Translations under genes and position numbers: made by a program
NCBI GenBank assembly: GCA_938041955.1
Contig: CALISD010000110.1
Location: 28,381-92,380, forward strand
Length of the DNA stretch: 64,000 bases
Direction of reading: 5' to 3'
Source: an uncultured Granulosicoccaceae bacterium
GTDB lineage: Bacteria; Pseudomonadota; Gammaproteobacteria; Granulosicoccales; Granulosicoccaceae
Notes under the pieces: generated by a model
Seen by the model: only the letters and a program-made list of their open reading frames with translations
Told to the model about the DNA's origin: nothing
Database searches by the model: none
Part shown: in pieces, positions 28,736 through 37,692 of the stretch
Layout: each line of letters starts with the position of its first letter
Position numbering within the stretch: position 1 is the stretch's first letter

Positions 28736-29044
28736 AAAAACGTTCCTTCAATTAAGCTTGATTAAACAACAGTCTATTCCTACAACTTATTCTACGATGC
28801 CGTTACGCGACCGTTCTGACACGGCCCTTAAACCACCCTGTGGCGTAACAGCCGGCAACATCGATCCTATCCATTTAAACCACAAAAACCAACCGTCGTG
28901 GCTGTTTCATAAATGGAACAAGCCAATTGTATTCTAAATATGAATTCAACCGGCGCTATGTATTGACACCCATGACACCCGGTGGTTTCATGACCACATT
29001 GTGTATCGTTACGCTGCGCAATTCCCAATTAAAAGGACAGGAAA
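28736..29044. promoter_or_regulatory. Upstream region of the frc operon
   Basis: About 309 nt between the divergent SDR gene and frcB. A TTGACA at 28963-28968 followed 17 nt later by TTTCAT gives a possible sigma-70 promoter with a good -35 and poor -10. The TGGT..ACCA dyad around 28984-28997 could be a sugar-repressor site, but no regulator gene (frcR) is present here. A clear ribosome site (AAAAGGACAGG) precedes the frcB ATG. Confidence 0.35.
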
Positions 29045-30067
29045 ATGAAAAAGCTACTAACTCTTAGCACATTCGCGCTCGCCATCGGCGGTGCGACTAT
29101 GAGTGGCCAGGTAATGGCAGACACTTCCGCATGCTTAATTACCAAAACCGACACCAACCCATTCTTCGTGAAAATGAAAGAAGGGGCAACCGCAAAAGCT
29201 GAAGAACTCGGCGTTTCCCTGAAAAGCTTCGCGGGCAAAGTAGATGGTGACCATGAAAGCCAGGTGGCGGCAATTGAAACCTGCATTGCAGATGGTGCAA
29301 AAGGTATTTTAATTACCGCCTCTGACACAAAAGCTATCGTCTCTTCCGTGCAGCAGGCGCGAGAAGCGGGACTGCTGGTCATTGCCCTTGATACACCGCT
29401 GGAGCCAATTGACTCTGCAGATGCCACATTCGCCACTGATAACTTCCTCGCTGGTGAGCTTATCGGTAAATGGGCAGCTGCTGCTTTAGGTGATGAAGCC
29501 GCCAACGCAAAGATTGGCATGCTCGATCTTGCTGTAAGCCAACCTTCTGTTGGTGTACTTCGCGATCAGGGATTCCTGCAAGGCTTTGGCATTGACCTTG
29601 GTGATCCAAATAAGTGGGGCGACGAAGATGACGCTCGTATCGTAGGTAACGATGTCACCGCCGGCAACGAAGAAGGCGGTCGCAAAGCGATGGAAAATCT
29701 TCTTGCTAAAGATCCTATGATCAATGTGGTATACACCATCAATGAACCTGCAGCTGCCGGCGCATATGAAGCGCTAAAGTCAATCGGTCGTGAAGGCGAT
29801 GTATTGATTGTTTCTGTAGACGGTGGTTGCCCGGGTGTTGCTAACGTCGCAGAAGGTGTTATCGGCGCTACGTCACAGCAATATCCCTTGTTAATGGCAT
29901 CTCTTGGTATCGAAGCCATTGCAGCCTGGGCTAAAGATGGCAGCAAGCCGGAAAACACTCCCGGAAAAGATTTCTTTGACACAGGTGTTGCACTGGTCAC
30001 TGATAAGCCGGCTGATGGTGTTGAGTCAATTGACACTAAAACCGGCACTGACCGCTGCTGGGGTTAA
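29045..30067 (+). CDS. frcB: Sugar ABC transporter substrate-binding protein, FrcB-like
   Basis: A 340-residue periplasmic binding protein of the ribose/fructose (type I, Peripla_BP_4) family. The signal peptide ends at QVMADT (about residue 27); mature [17 protein letters not shown] is the usual first sugar-contact segment, followed by [10 protein letters not shown] and LDTPLEPID. The overall pattern, including [13 protein letters not shown] and VDGGCPGV, is that of Sinorhizobium FrcB, which binds fructose, ribose and mannose. It is first in frcB-frcC-frcA-frcK, a gene order that supports the assignment. Confidence 0.88.
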   Translation: MKKLLTLSTFALAIGGATMSGQVMADTSACLITKTDTNPFFVKMKEGATAKAEELGVSLKSFAGKVDGDHESQVAAIETCIADGAKGILITASDTKAIVSSVQQAREAGLLVIALDTPLEPIDSADATFATDNFLAGELIGKWAAAALGDEAANAKIGMLDLAVSQPSVGVLRDQGFLQGFGIDLGDPNKWGDEDDARIVGNDVTAGNEEGGRKAMENLLAKDPMINVVYTINEPAAAGAYEALKSIGREGDVLIVSVDGGCPGVANVAEGVIGATSQQYPLLMASLGIEAIAAWAKDGSKPENTPGKDFFDTGVALVTDKPADGVESIDTKTGTDRCWG

Positions 30068-30074
30068 TACCCGG

Positions 30075-30164
30075 GAGTCTGCGCGGCACAAGCCTGAGTA
30101 GCATGCAGTAGCAGAGGTTCTGCCGCGCTGACTCTGACAACTGTGGGGTGACTATCACCCCGCA
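30075..30164 (+). terminator. Two hairpins between frcB and frcC (attenuator-like)
   Basis: A long stem (30075-30088 pairing with 30121-30134, 13 of 14 matches, 32-nt loop) is followed by a compact 9-bp stem (30142-30150 with 30156-30164, 5-nt loop) and a short T-rich run. Such structures after a binding-protein gene usually stabilise its mRNA and lower expression of the downstream permease. Confidence 0.6.
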
Positions 30165-30243
30165 GATGTTTTAAAGTACACACCACTGTGTAGGGCAAGT
30201 ATCCTGCTTGCTACCATTAAAATAAAAATAAAACGAGGGAATA

Positions 30244-31329
30244 GTGGCTACAGAACACTTCGAATCCGCGCTGGAGAGTGCGCCAGATACCCTTCCCGAA
30301 TTTGAAGAAAGACGCTCTTTCTTGAATCACATACGCCATTGGCTACATCAAACCCCGGCGGCAGTGCCACTCATTGTTTTGTTGATTTCCATAGCAATAT
30401 TCGGCGTGATTCTTGGCAACAAGTTTTTCTCACCGTTTGCCCTTACATTAATTCTGCAACAAGTCGCGATAGTCGGCATTGTCGGCGCGGCCCAAGCCCT
30501 TGTGGTGCTAACCGCCGGCATTGATCTTTCCGTTGGCGCCATCATGGTTTTATCATCCGTCGTGATGGGCCAGTTTGCTTTCCGCTATGGATTTCCGCCT
30601 GAAATAGCATTGGTCTGCGGCTTTGCAGTGGGTTCATTATGCGGCTTCATCAATGGCGTTTTAGTCGCTATCGTCAGACTGCCACCGTTTATTGTCACCC
30701 TCGGCATGTGGCAAATTGTATTAGCGTCGAATTTTCTGTACTCAGCCAATGAAACTATCCGCTCACAGGATATAGACGAAAAAGCAAAAATACTTAAATG
30801 GCTGGGTGAAAAGATAAAAGTCCCCATAGACCTCCCGATGTTTGGTATCTCAGGCACTGCGGTATTTACCTACGCCGTATTTTTAATGGTGCTGCTGACA
30901 GTGGTACTGGCGTATGTCTTAAAACACACCGCCTGGGGCAGACACGTCTACGCGGTCGGTGACGATCCGGAAGCTGCAGAATTAGCCGGCGTCAGAGTAA
31001 AGCGAACATTGATTTCTGTGTACACACTTGCGGGCTTCATATGCGCACTGGCTGGCTGGGCTCTCATCGGTCGCATAGGATCTGTATCACCCACCGCCGG
31101 ACAGTTTGCCAACATAGAGTCGATCACAGCGGTTGTAATAGGCGGCATCTCATTGTTCGGTGGCAGAGGTTCTATTGCCGGCATGCTGTTCGGTGCTCTC
31201 ATCGTCGGGGTGTTTTCACTGGGATTAAGACTGGTGGGAACAGACCCTCAATGGACTTACCTACTCATTGGCGTACTCATTATTTTCGCAGTAGCGATTG
31301 ATCAGTGGATTCGCAAGGTGGCAGTATGA
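30244..31329 (+). CDS. frcC: Sugar ABC transporter permease, FrcC-like
   Basis: A 361-residue permease of the BPD_transp_2 family, from a GTG start. A cytoplasmic N-terminal extension of about 45 residues precedes some nine to ten membrane helices. Diagnostic segments are AAQALVVLTAGIDLSVGAIM, ATP-binding-protein contact AVGDDPEAAELAGVRVKRTLISVY, and FANIESITAVVIGGISLFGGRGSI. The stop overlaps the frcA ATG as ATGA. It pairs with FrcB and FrcA to import fructose or related sugars. Confidence 0.9.
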   Translation: MATEHFESALESAPDTLPEFEERRSFLNHIRHWLHQTPAAVPLIVLLISIAIFGVILGNKFFSPFALTLILQQVAIVGIVGAAQALVVLTAGIDLSVGAIMVLSSVVMGQFAFRYGFPPEIALVCGFAVGSLCGFINGVLVAIVRLPPFIVTLGMWQIVLASNFLYSANETIRSQDIDEKAKILKWLGEKIKVPIDLPMFGISGTAVFTYAVFLMVLLTVVLAYVLKHTAWGRHVYAVGDDPEAAELAGVRVKRTLISVYTLAGFICALAGWALIGRIGSVSPTAGQFANIESITAVVIGGISLFGGRGSIAGMLFGALIVGVFSLGLRLVGTDPQWTYLLIGVLIIFAVAIDQWIRKVAV

Positions 31330-32108
31330 ATACAAACACGAATAACCCGGTGCTACGTGCAAGCAAGCTCACCAAAAGATTCGGTCGCGTTACCGCTTTG
31401 GATCAATGTGATTTCGAACTGATGCCAGGTGAAGTACTGGGGGTTATCGGCGATAACGGTGCCGGCAAATCTACACTGATCAAAACCATGTCCGGCGCAT
31501 TAAAGCCGGATTCCGGCGAGATTTATCTTGACGGAGAAATAGTGAATTTTAATTCCCCGCAAGATGCCAGAGCGGTTGGCATCGAAACGGTCTACCAGAA
31601 TCTGGCGCTCTCCCCGGCTCTGTCGATTTCAGACAATCTCTTTCTCGGTCGCGAAATCAGAAAATCCGGCATTCTGGGGTTTTTCCGAAAACTTGATCAC
31701 AAGGCTATGGAGCAGCAGTCGCGTAAAATGTTATCCGATCTCGGCTTGCTTACCATACAAAACATACGGCAGTCTGTTGAGACGCTATCTGGCGGACAGC
31801 GACAAGGTGTTGCGGTAGCACGCGCCGCAGCATTCGGTTCACGAGTAATCATCATGGATGAACCCACCGCAGCCCTTGGCGTAAAGGAGTCTCGCAAAGT
31901 ATTAGAACTCATCCAGGATGTCAGAAAGCGTGGCATGCCCATCGTTTTGATCTCACACAATATGCCACACGTGTTTGAGGTAGCCGATCGCATTCACATA
32001 CATCGCCTGGGAAAACGCCTTTGCGTTATCGACCCGAAACAATACTCAATGTCCGATGCAGTGGCACTGATGACAGGTGCGATGACTCCAGAACAAAGTG
32101 CCGCCTGA
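31326..32108 (+). CDS. frcA: Sugar ABC transporter ATP-binding protein, FrcA-like
   Basis: A single-nucleotide-binding-domain ATPase of 260 residues from ATG 31326 (the frame extends upstream to 31305 inside frcC). Walker A GDNGAGKST, Q-loop in VYQNLALSPALS, signature LSGGQRQG, Walker B VIIMDEPTAALG and the His switch in VLISHNMPHV are intact. Most ribose-type importers have a fused double ATPase (RbsA), so the single-domain form matches the frc class. It is followed immediately by the kinase gene. Confidence 0.9.
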   Translation: MNTNTNNPVLRASKLTKRFGRVTALDQCDFELMPGEVLGVIGDNGAGKSTLIKTMSGALKPDSGEIYLDGEIVNFNSPQDARAVGIETVYQNLALSPALSISDNLFLGREIRKSGILGFFRKLDHKAMEQQSRKMLSDLGLLTIQNIRQSVETLSGGQRQGVAVARAAAFGSRVIIMDEPTAALGVKESRKVLELIQDVRKRGMPIVLISHNMPHVFEVADRIHIHRLGKRLCVIDPKQYSMSDAVALMTGAMTPEQSAA

Positions 32109-32122
32109 GCCACCTTGAAAAG

Positions 32123-32743
32123 ATGTCAGTCACGATCGAAAATCTTGCTAACAGTATTCTTGAACAAGCCAAAGACAAGCAACGTTTTTTTGTCGCCATC
32201 GCAGGACCACCCGCCGCTGGCAAGACCACTACATGCAGCGAGTTAGAGAATCGGTTAGCTCATCAAACATCAGTAGCTGTGGTCGCCATGGACGGCTTTC
32301 ACTATGACAACAGCATACTCAATGACCTCAATAGATTTCATCGCAAAGGGGCTCCCGACACCTTTGATGTCACCGGTCTACAGCTTTTACTGCAAGGCTT
32401 AAAAAAACAAACTGACCCTATAGCAGCACCGGTCTTTGATCGGGAACAGGATTTATCTCGTAGCAGCGCAAGAATGATCCACCCAGAAGATCACATCATA
32501 CTGGTAGAAGGTAACTACCTGCTATGCGATACCGTGCCATGGAAGTCTCTACACGTTCTTTTCGACTCCACAGTGTTAATGAAAGAGCCGATCTCTCTGC
32601 TTGAAGAGCGACTGATTCAAAGATGGCTCGATCACGACCATACACAAGAGCAAGCAGAGCAACGTGCACATAGTAACGACTTACCCAACGCAAAATACGT
32701 AATTGAACACTCAGTCAAAGCCACTTATGAACTAAGCAGCTAG
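32123..32743 (+). CDS. frcK: P-loop sugar/nucleoside kinase, FrcK-like
   Basis: A 206-residue kinase from ATG 32123 (an upstream frame extends into frcA). The P-loop is AGPPAAGKTT, followed by MDGFHYDN, the substrate Asp/His segment shared with uridine kinase and pantothenate kinase relatives, and RKGAPDTFD and VEGNYLL. In Sinorhizobium frcBCAK, the kinase-like FrcK is encoded last, so the same operon is present here. It may phosphorylate the imported sugar or a derivative; this has not been demonstrated for the family to my knowledge. Confidence 0.8.
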   Translation: MSVTIENLANSILEQAKDKQRFFVAIAGPPAAGKTTTCSELENRLAHQTSVAVVAMDGFHYDNSILNDLNRFHRKGAPDTFDVTGLQLLLQGLKKQTDPIAAPVFDREQDLSRSSARMIHPEDHIILVEGNYLLCDTVPWKSLHVLFDSTVLMKEPISLLEERLIQRWLDHDHTQEQAEQRAHSNDLPNAKYVIEHSVKATYELSS

Positions 32744-33097
32744 CCCCCGCTGTTTAGCTCACCAGTCTCATCGCACGCAAGCCACACCGAATATTACAGA
32801 CCGTAGACTCCCGAAAGTCCAAGTTAACCTCTGCCGATACAGAACCACCAAACGATACTACTCACCTCCTACTTTCGACTCACTAAAAACAGGCCGTTGC
32901 TGCCAATTTTCACCTCAAGCCTGTAAAATGTGTTGAATTGCATCATCACTATCCACACCCGCCTGTTCCAGCTCATTATATCGGTTAACTATTATTGTGA
33001 CTGGAATAGCACTGCCGGTTCGATTAATAGAAATCTGTGCCTGAATGTATTATGTTCATAGCCCATCAGGGAAGGATTTCCAGACAGGGTAACTATC
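32744..33097. other. Intergenic region between frcK and the beta-helix gene
   Basis: About 354 nt. A hairpin (32732-32740 pairing with 32749-32757, one G-T pair) overlaps the frcK stop and may end the operon, though no T-run follows. The remainder is AT-rich upstream sequence of the beta-helix gene with no clear promoter, repeat or gene. Confidence 0.4.
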
Positions 33098-34696
33098 ATG
33101 AGAGCGCAACTATTGTTGAATACATCTAAGCATTTCTCACACCTATTGCGTTATGTATTTTGTATTTTCCTCTGTATTTTTTCAGGCACCGCCGCGACTG
33201 ATTCGCATAACAAGGAATCGACCGAGTCACCTCTCAACTCATTCAGCGGACACTGCCCACCGTTTATCTCCAGTCGCCTCTATAGCACTCCCACTAAAAC
33301 CACCTTAGTAAATCCTTCAAACTGGATCGCAGCAGTTGAAAATTCTGTCACCGGTGAGGAAATTCTTCTCGAAGATGGACTCTACTCACTGAACCAATAC
33401 GCTGTAGTTTTTAATGCCCCGGTCACGTTTCGCAGCGCATCAGGAAACAAAGATGCAGTCGTCATTGAAGGCCAGGGATATACCGAAAATGCTGAAGCAC
33501 TCATGGTGATGGCAAATGATGTCCGCATAGCTGACATCACGATAAAGAATGTCAGGGACCATGGCATTACAATCCAAGAAGGGTTTGCTCGCACGATGAT
33601 CTACAACGTTGACCTTGCAGACATCGGCACACAACATATAAAAGGTAACAAAGTAGGCCCTCACGGAGTGATTGCCTGCTCCAGATTGGGGTATACAGAA
33701 GAAGTATCCACCGGTGATTACAACGGTGCGATAGATCTGCACAAAGCAATAGAATGGACCATTCGAGACAACTATATTTACAATATTTACGGCGATGGTA
33801 GCGGCTGTGCTGTGGATGCCGAGTGTGGCGTGTACTTCCCCGGTGGCGAACCCGCCATACTCCTTTGGAGAGGGTCACGTGACAATGTCATTCTACGCAA
33901 CACTATCGTAGAGTCTTTTAGAGCGATAGCACTCGGGTTAGATACTGAGTATTCCGGCGGAGTCGTTAAAGACAATTACATATGTCGTAGCAAAGCTGGT
34001 AAGAACGGCGTAAACGGATTTATCAATGGTGACACTGGCATCAGCCTGTCAGGAGCAAGCAACGTAGAAATTGAAGGTAACAAAGTAATACTCGCAGGAG
34101 ACTATCCCGGTCCAATCGAGATCAGAGATGGAACAGGCAACCACGTGGTTAGTAACTACAGCACCAGACCAATCTGGAACAGAGGTAACGCGGAATTTAA
34201 CGGCTGTAGCGCCGGGAAATGCAACGATAGTTTATACGGCAATATCATCGAGGATGCCCCAACAGTGATATCATGCCCAAATCAACTGGAACCACCAGTA
34301 ATAGTGGCATCATTGTCCAGCGAATTATCCGAGTCACTAATAGCCAACGCGGCTGATACTAACCGGATCGAAAATCAGCCTATCCCTGAAGTAGAACATT
34401 CCAGCCAGCTCGACGAAGCTGAACCGCAAGAAGAGCAAATAACCAGACAGGAATCTTCTGTCGAGGCAATGCTTCGACAACAACTTAACGAGCAAAGACT
34501 ACTAACAATAGAAGCACAACTGAATGCTGCCAATGATCGGCTGAAGGCCAAAGAAGCACAACTTCAATACTGGGAGAACCAACAAATCCTCGAAGATCGA
34601 CTACGCATTATGGAAATGCAACAAAGGATGACACAGAAGCAATTTGATATAATCCAGCGACGGTTAGATTCACTCATTGGAAATCTACCGCACTAG
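33098..34696 (+). CDS. Exported right-handed beta-helix protein with C-terminal coiled coil
   Basis: A 532-residue protein. The signal segment (about residues 15-33) is followed by a parallel beta-helix domain (about residues 65-385): GEEILLEDGLYSLNQ at the helix start, then turns such as VRIADITIKNV, HGITIQEG, NYIYNIYG, DNVILRNTIVESFRAI and NVEIEGNKVIL, resembling chondroitinase-B/pectin-lyase-like and nitrous-oxide-type NosD repeats. A linker leads to a Gln/Glu/Arg-rich coiled coil (about 435-525). It could be a polysaccharide lyase or a surface adhesion protein; no catalytic Lys/Arg pair can be assigned. Six or more cysteines in the mature part fit an oxidising compartment. Its neighbours give no functional hint. 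Confidence 0.72.
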   Translation: MRAQLLLNTSKHFSHLLRYVFCIFLCIFSGTAATDSHNKESTESPLNSFSGHCPPFISSRLYSTPTKTTLVNPSNWIAAVENSVTGEEILLEDGLYSLNQYAVVFNAPVTFRSASGNKDAVVIEGQGYTENAEALMVMANDVRIADITIKNVRDHGITIQEGFARTMIYNVDLADIGTQHIKGNKVGPHGVIACSRLGYTEEVSTGDYNGAIDLHKAIEWTIRDNYIYNIYGDGSGCAVDAECGVYFPGGEPAILLWRGSRDNVILRNTIVESFRAIALGLDTEYSGGVVKDNYICRSKAGKNGVNGFINGDTGISLSGASNVEIEGNKVILAGDYPGPIEIRDGTGNHVVSNYSTRPIWNRGNAEFNGCSAGKCNDSLYGNIIEDAPTVISCPNQLEPPVIVASLSSELSESLIANAADTNRIENQPIPEVEHSSQLDEAEPQEEQITRQESSVEAMLRQQLNEQRLLTIEAQLNAANDRLKAKEAQLQYWENQQILEDRLRIMEMQQRMTQKQFDIIQRRLDSLIGNLPH

Positions 34697-34698
34697 TT

Positions 34699-34850
34699 AG
34701 TGGGCTGTTTGGAAAGTTCGGTAACACGGATCGAAGCCATAGCTGCGTTGGAAAATTTCTAAGTAGGCCCTGCTATGCCTGCTTTTTCCGCCTTGCTCTG
34801 ACGACTGTGGCTGTGAAAAATTTGTTACCGAACTTGCCGCACAGCCCACT
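34699..34850. mobile_element. 152-bp palindromic MITE-like element
   Basis: The 27-nt ends (34699-34725 and 34824-34850) are inverted repeats matching at 24 of 27 positions, starting AGTGGGCTGT and carrying AAGTTCGGTAAC. It begins 2 nt after the preceding stop codon. A second fragment of the right end (TTACCGAACTT...CACAGCCCA) lies at 61708-61732, showing a dispersed family. There is no transposase gene, and no clear target duplication. Confidence 0.75.
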
Positions 34851-34906
34851 GGATCAAGTTCAAGCAGTGCCTGTCAAACCCGATTTTTCTTCAACTGGAA
34901 GAACTC

Positions 34907-35212
34907 ATGGCCCGTAAAGATCGCCCACACACACCTGATGGCCGCTACCTGGTTTCCAAAGGCATTCTAAAACGATGCACCAATCCAACGCTTGATGACA
35001 ATATTAGACGTAAAGCAATTAAAAAAATGATGCAGGCACGGATGAGTAAAGATAAACCCACTGTACTAGAAGCCAAAATTGCGCTGGGCGAATCAGGTCC
35101 TGTATGGTGGGACGATGGAGCGCCAGACTACAGCGGAAATACTCCAGTAGAAACACCCTATATTCAATGGTGGGATTCGCTTACCGATGAGCAGCGAAAA
35201 GCCGGCGCCTGA
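34907..35212 (+). CDS. Conserved-looking small protein of unknown function
   Basis: A 101-residue frame with a plausible ribosome site (GGAAGA before ATG). The N-terminal half is basic (MARKDRPHTPDGRYLVSKG, then RRKAIKKMMQARM), and the C-terminal half is Trp-rich and acidic (PVWWDDGAPDY, IQWWDSL). This looks like a cytoplasmic small protein and not like a random frame, but I recognise no family. It is not clearly in an operon. Confidence 0.6.
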   Translation: MARKDRPHTPDGRYLVSKGILKRCTNPTLDDNIRRKAIKKMMQARMSKDKPTVLEAKIALGESGPVWWDDGAPDYSGNTPVETPYIQWWDSLTDEQRKAGA

Positions 35213-35242
35213 CTCCGAAAATACTTTTCTAACGTAACAAAT

Positions 35243-35368
35243 CAGGGAACAACTGTCGTATCCACGGGTGTGCTCGTTCATGGTTCAAAACACATGTATA
35301 TTGAGCGCGAACTCCTACCCAATGAATACGTCAGACCCATCCTGCAAAGCAACAAGAGATTGCAAAAA
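35243..35368. repeat. Palindromic dispersed repeat, copy 1 of family A
   Basis: About 126 bp, aligning over its length with 46984-47109. Shared segments include CTGTCGTATCCA, CACATGTAT, GCGCGAACTCCTACCC and AATGAATACG. Ends form an imperfect inverted repeat (CAGGG... / ...TCCTG). It lies between the small unknown gene and the convergent DMT permease, so the hairpin may also stop transcription. Confidence 0.8.
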
Positions 35369-35391
35369 ACTGAGCAATTGAATTTGGTGCT

Positions 35392-36288
35392 TTACGAATG
35401 AATAGTTACTTTATTACGCGGCTTTGATAGTGCGAGTATATTTCCACAAACTATCAACACAACACCCAGAGTCGCTGGCAGCGTCCATTGGTAACCTTCT
35501 AACAACGTGCTAAGCATCAAAGCAACCACCGGAAACGCCACGCCAGCATAAGCTCCCTTATCTGCTCCTATGCGATGGATCAGTGTTAAGTAACACCCAA
35601 ACGCCACCACCGAACCAACGATTGCAAGGTAGAACAGTGCACCAAGGTAGCGTGGCGACAACTCTATCGTGACAGGATCACTGCTCGCTAAAGCAATAAT
35701 GCTCATGCAAACTGCACCGGCAAACATACCCACCATATTTGTACGCATGACGGGAAGACCAGCGCGCGAGTTGCGTACAGAGAGGATATTACCAACCGAT
35801 GCAAACCACGTCGCTAACACACCCAACCCCACCGAATAAATCAACCTGTCATTCGCCTTTACCACCGCAAACTCCGGATAGAAAACCATCACCAGACCTG
35901 CGATACCAATTAAGCTCGCGACCAATGCACGGGGGTTTATCGGCACTCTAAAAAACAACGACTGATTGACGATGTTCATGATGGTGATCAATGAAAAGAG
36001 AATCGCGACCAGGCCGGTGGTCAGATCATTGGTGATCAAATAGAACAACCAATAGTTAAGGCAAAATAACATCACGCCCTGAGCACATACAAACAGTAGA
36101 TCACGCCCTTTAGGTAGGTCGGTTAAACGCCCCCGAAACCCGAGCCAGGCCGCAAGCGCCGCCGCTGCAATGAAGAATCGCCACGCCACCGACCATGTTT
36201 CGGGCACAGGCCCGAGTTGCAGCTTAATGACATACCAGGTGGTTCCCCAGATAAGCACAGTGACGACATACAACAGTAAATTAGCCAC
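35392..36288 (-). CDS. EamA/DMT-superfamily permease
   Basis: A 298-residue membrane protein with about ten helices arranged as two EamA repeats (about residues 3-135 and 150-285). Typical DMT segments are LIWGTTWYVIKLQLGPVPETWSVAWRFFIAAAAL near the start and FPVVALMLSTLLEGYQWTLPATLGVVLIVCGN near the end. Such proteins usually export amino acids or metabolites; the substrate is unknown. It is monocistronic, with a convergent neighbour. Confidence 0.87.
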   Translation of the reverse strand: MANLLLYVVTVLIWGTTWYVIKLQLGPVPETWSVAWRFFIAAAALAAWLGFRGRLTDLPKGRDLLFVCAQGVMLFCLNYWLFYLITNDLTTGLVAILFSLITIMNIVNQSLFFRVPINPRALVASLIGIAGLVMVFYPEFAVVKANDRLIYSVGLGVLATWFASVGNILSVRNSRAGLPVMRTNMVGMFAGAVCMSIIALASSDPVTIELSPRYLGALFYLAIVGSVVAFGCYLTLIHRIGADKGAYAGVAFPVVALMLSTLLEGYQWTLPATLGVVLIVCGNILALSKPRNKVTIHS

Positions 36289-36488
36289 TATGGCTCCGGG
36301 TTAGTTCAAATTGGAACAACTACACTGCAAAGCCTGCGTTATTCATGAGATGGCGTGATATCACGCAGAGAATTAATCAACAGTGAGCTTCTTCTCGAGC
36401 TGAATACTTACTTGATATCTACAAGAGAAAACTTTGCAGTGGAATCAAGGATCAAATGAGATACCGTCACTCTCGTGAGTAATGCAGG

Positions 36489-37691
36489 TTAAGCACGCTC
36501 CATAACAAGTGCAATACCTTGCCCGACGCCGATACACATCGTGCATAACGCATGCTGTAATTGCTTCTCCTGCAATTCAATCGCAGCAGTTAAGGCCAGA
36601 CGTGCACCAGACATGCCCAGTGGATGACCCAATGCTATCGCGCCGCCATTGGGATTCACTCGACTATCGTCATCAGCAATACCAAGATCTCTTGTTACAG
36701 CAAGCCCCTGTGCTGCAAACGCCTCGTTAAGTTCAATTACATCGATATCACCGATGTTAAGATTCAAACGCGCCAGCAGTTTCTTTGTGGCAGGTGCCGG
36801 ACCAACACCCATGATCCTCGGCTCCACGCCCGCGGTTGCCATACCAACGAATTTTGCTTTCGGTGTCAGCTTATATTTCTTAACGGCTGCGGCAGACGCA
36901 ACAATCAACGCAGCAGCGCCATCATTGACCCCAGATGCATTGCCCGCTGTTATGCACCCGCCCTGCTTAAATGGAGTCCCCAGCGAACCGAGTTTTTCAA
37001 GCGTTGTCGATCTGGGATGCTCATCTATTGAAAATACAATCGGATCACCCTTGCGCTGTGGAATACTTATAGAAGTAATTTCCTTATCTAGGCGACCGCT
37101 CTCTATGGCAGCAGCGGCCTTTTGTTGTGACCTCAGTGCAAAGGCATCCTGGTCTTCCCGTGAGACAGCAAAATCCTCCGCCACGTTCTCCGCAGTTTCA
37201 GGCATTGAGTCAACACCATATTGTTTCTTTAGCGCCTTGTTTACGAATCTCCAGCCAATGGTGGTGTCATAGATCTCTGCATTTCTGGAAAACGCTGTAT
37301 CAGCCTTAGGCATCACAAATGGAGCACGACTCATACTTTCTACACCACCGGCAATCATCACTTCAGCCTCACCACAGGCAATCGCTCGCGCGGCAGTACC
37401 GACGGCATCAAGCCCTGATCCACAAAGTCGATTAATTGTTGAGCCCGGCACAGTGGTTGGCAAACCGGCCAGCAGAGTTGCCATACGCGCGACGTTGCGG
37501 TTGTCTTCACCCGCTTGATTGGCGCAGCCGACAATCACATCTTCAATTGCCGCCGGATCAAGATCGGGAGTAGTGACGATCAACGCACCCAGTATGTCCG
37601 CAAGTAGATTGTCCGGGCGCACAGACGAAAGCGCTCCACCAAACCGGCCAATCGGTGATCGCGTTCCTTCACAGATAAAAACTTCTTTCAT
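36489..37691 (-). CDS. paaJ: 3-oxoadipyl-CoA/3-oxo-5,6-dehydrosuberyl-CoA thiolase PaaJ
   Basis: A 400-residue thiolase. The acyl-accepting Cys90 is in INRLCGSGLDAVG, the catalytic His in NGGAIALGHPLGMSGAR and the second Cys in CTMCIGVGQG. EVFICEGTRSPIGRFGGALSSVRPDNL at the start is the mark of the PcaF/PaaJ group. It carries out the two thiolytic steps of phenylacetate degradation, releasing acetyl-CoA and finally succinyl-CoA. It is last of the leftward paa operon, 1 nt after paaX. Confidence 0.93.
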   Translation of the reverse strand: MKEVFICEGTRSPIGRFGGALSSVRPDNLLADILGALIVTTPDLDPAAIEDVIVGCANQAGEDNRNVARMATLLAGLPTTVPGSTINRLCGSGLDAVGTAARAIACGEAEVMIAGGVESMSRAPFVMPKADTAFSRNAEIYDTTIGWRFVNKALKKQYGVDSMPETAENVAEDFAVSREDQDAFALRSQQKAAAAIESGRLDKEITSISIPQRKGDPIVFSIDEHPRSTTLEKLGSLGTPFKQGGCITAGNASGVNDGAAALIVASAAAVKKYKLTPKAKFVGMATAGVEPRIMGVGPAPATKKLLARLNLNIGDIDVIELNEAFAAQGLAVTRDLGIADDDSRVNPNGGAIALGHPLGMSGARLALTAAIELQEKQLQHALCTMCIGVGQGIALVMERA

Positions 37692-37692
37692 A

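Noticed and set aside
29566..30048. 160-codon frame antisense to frcB
   Set aside because: Mirror frame of a well-supported gene; no ribosome site or family.
36649..37272. 207-codon frame antisense to paaJ
   Set aside because: A shadow of the thiolase gene on the other strand, with low-complexity Ser/Ala-rich product.
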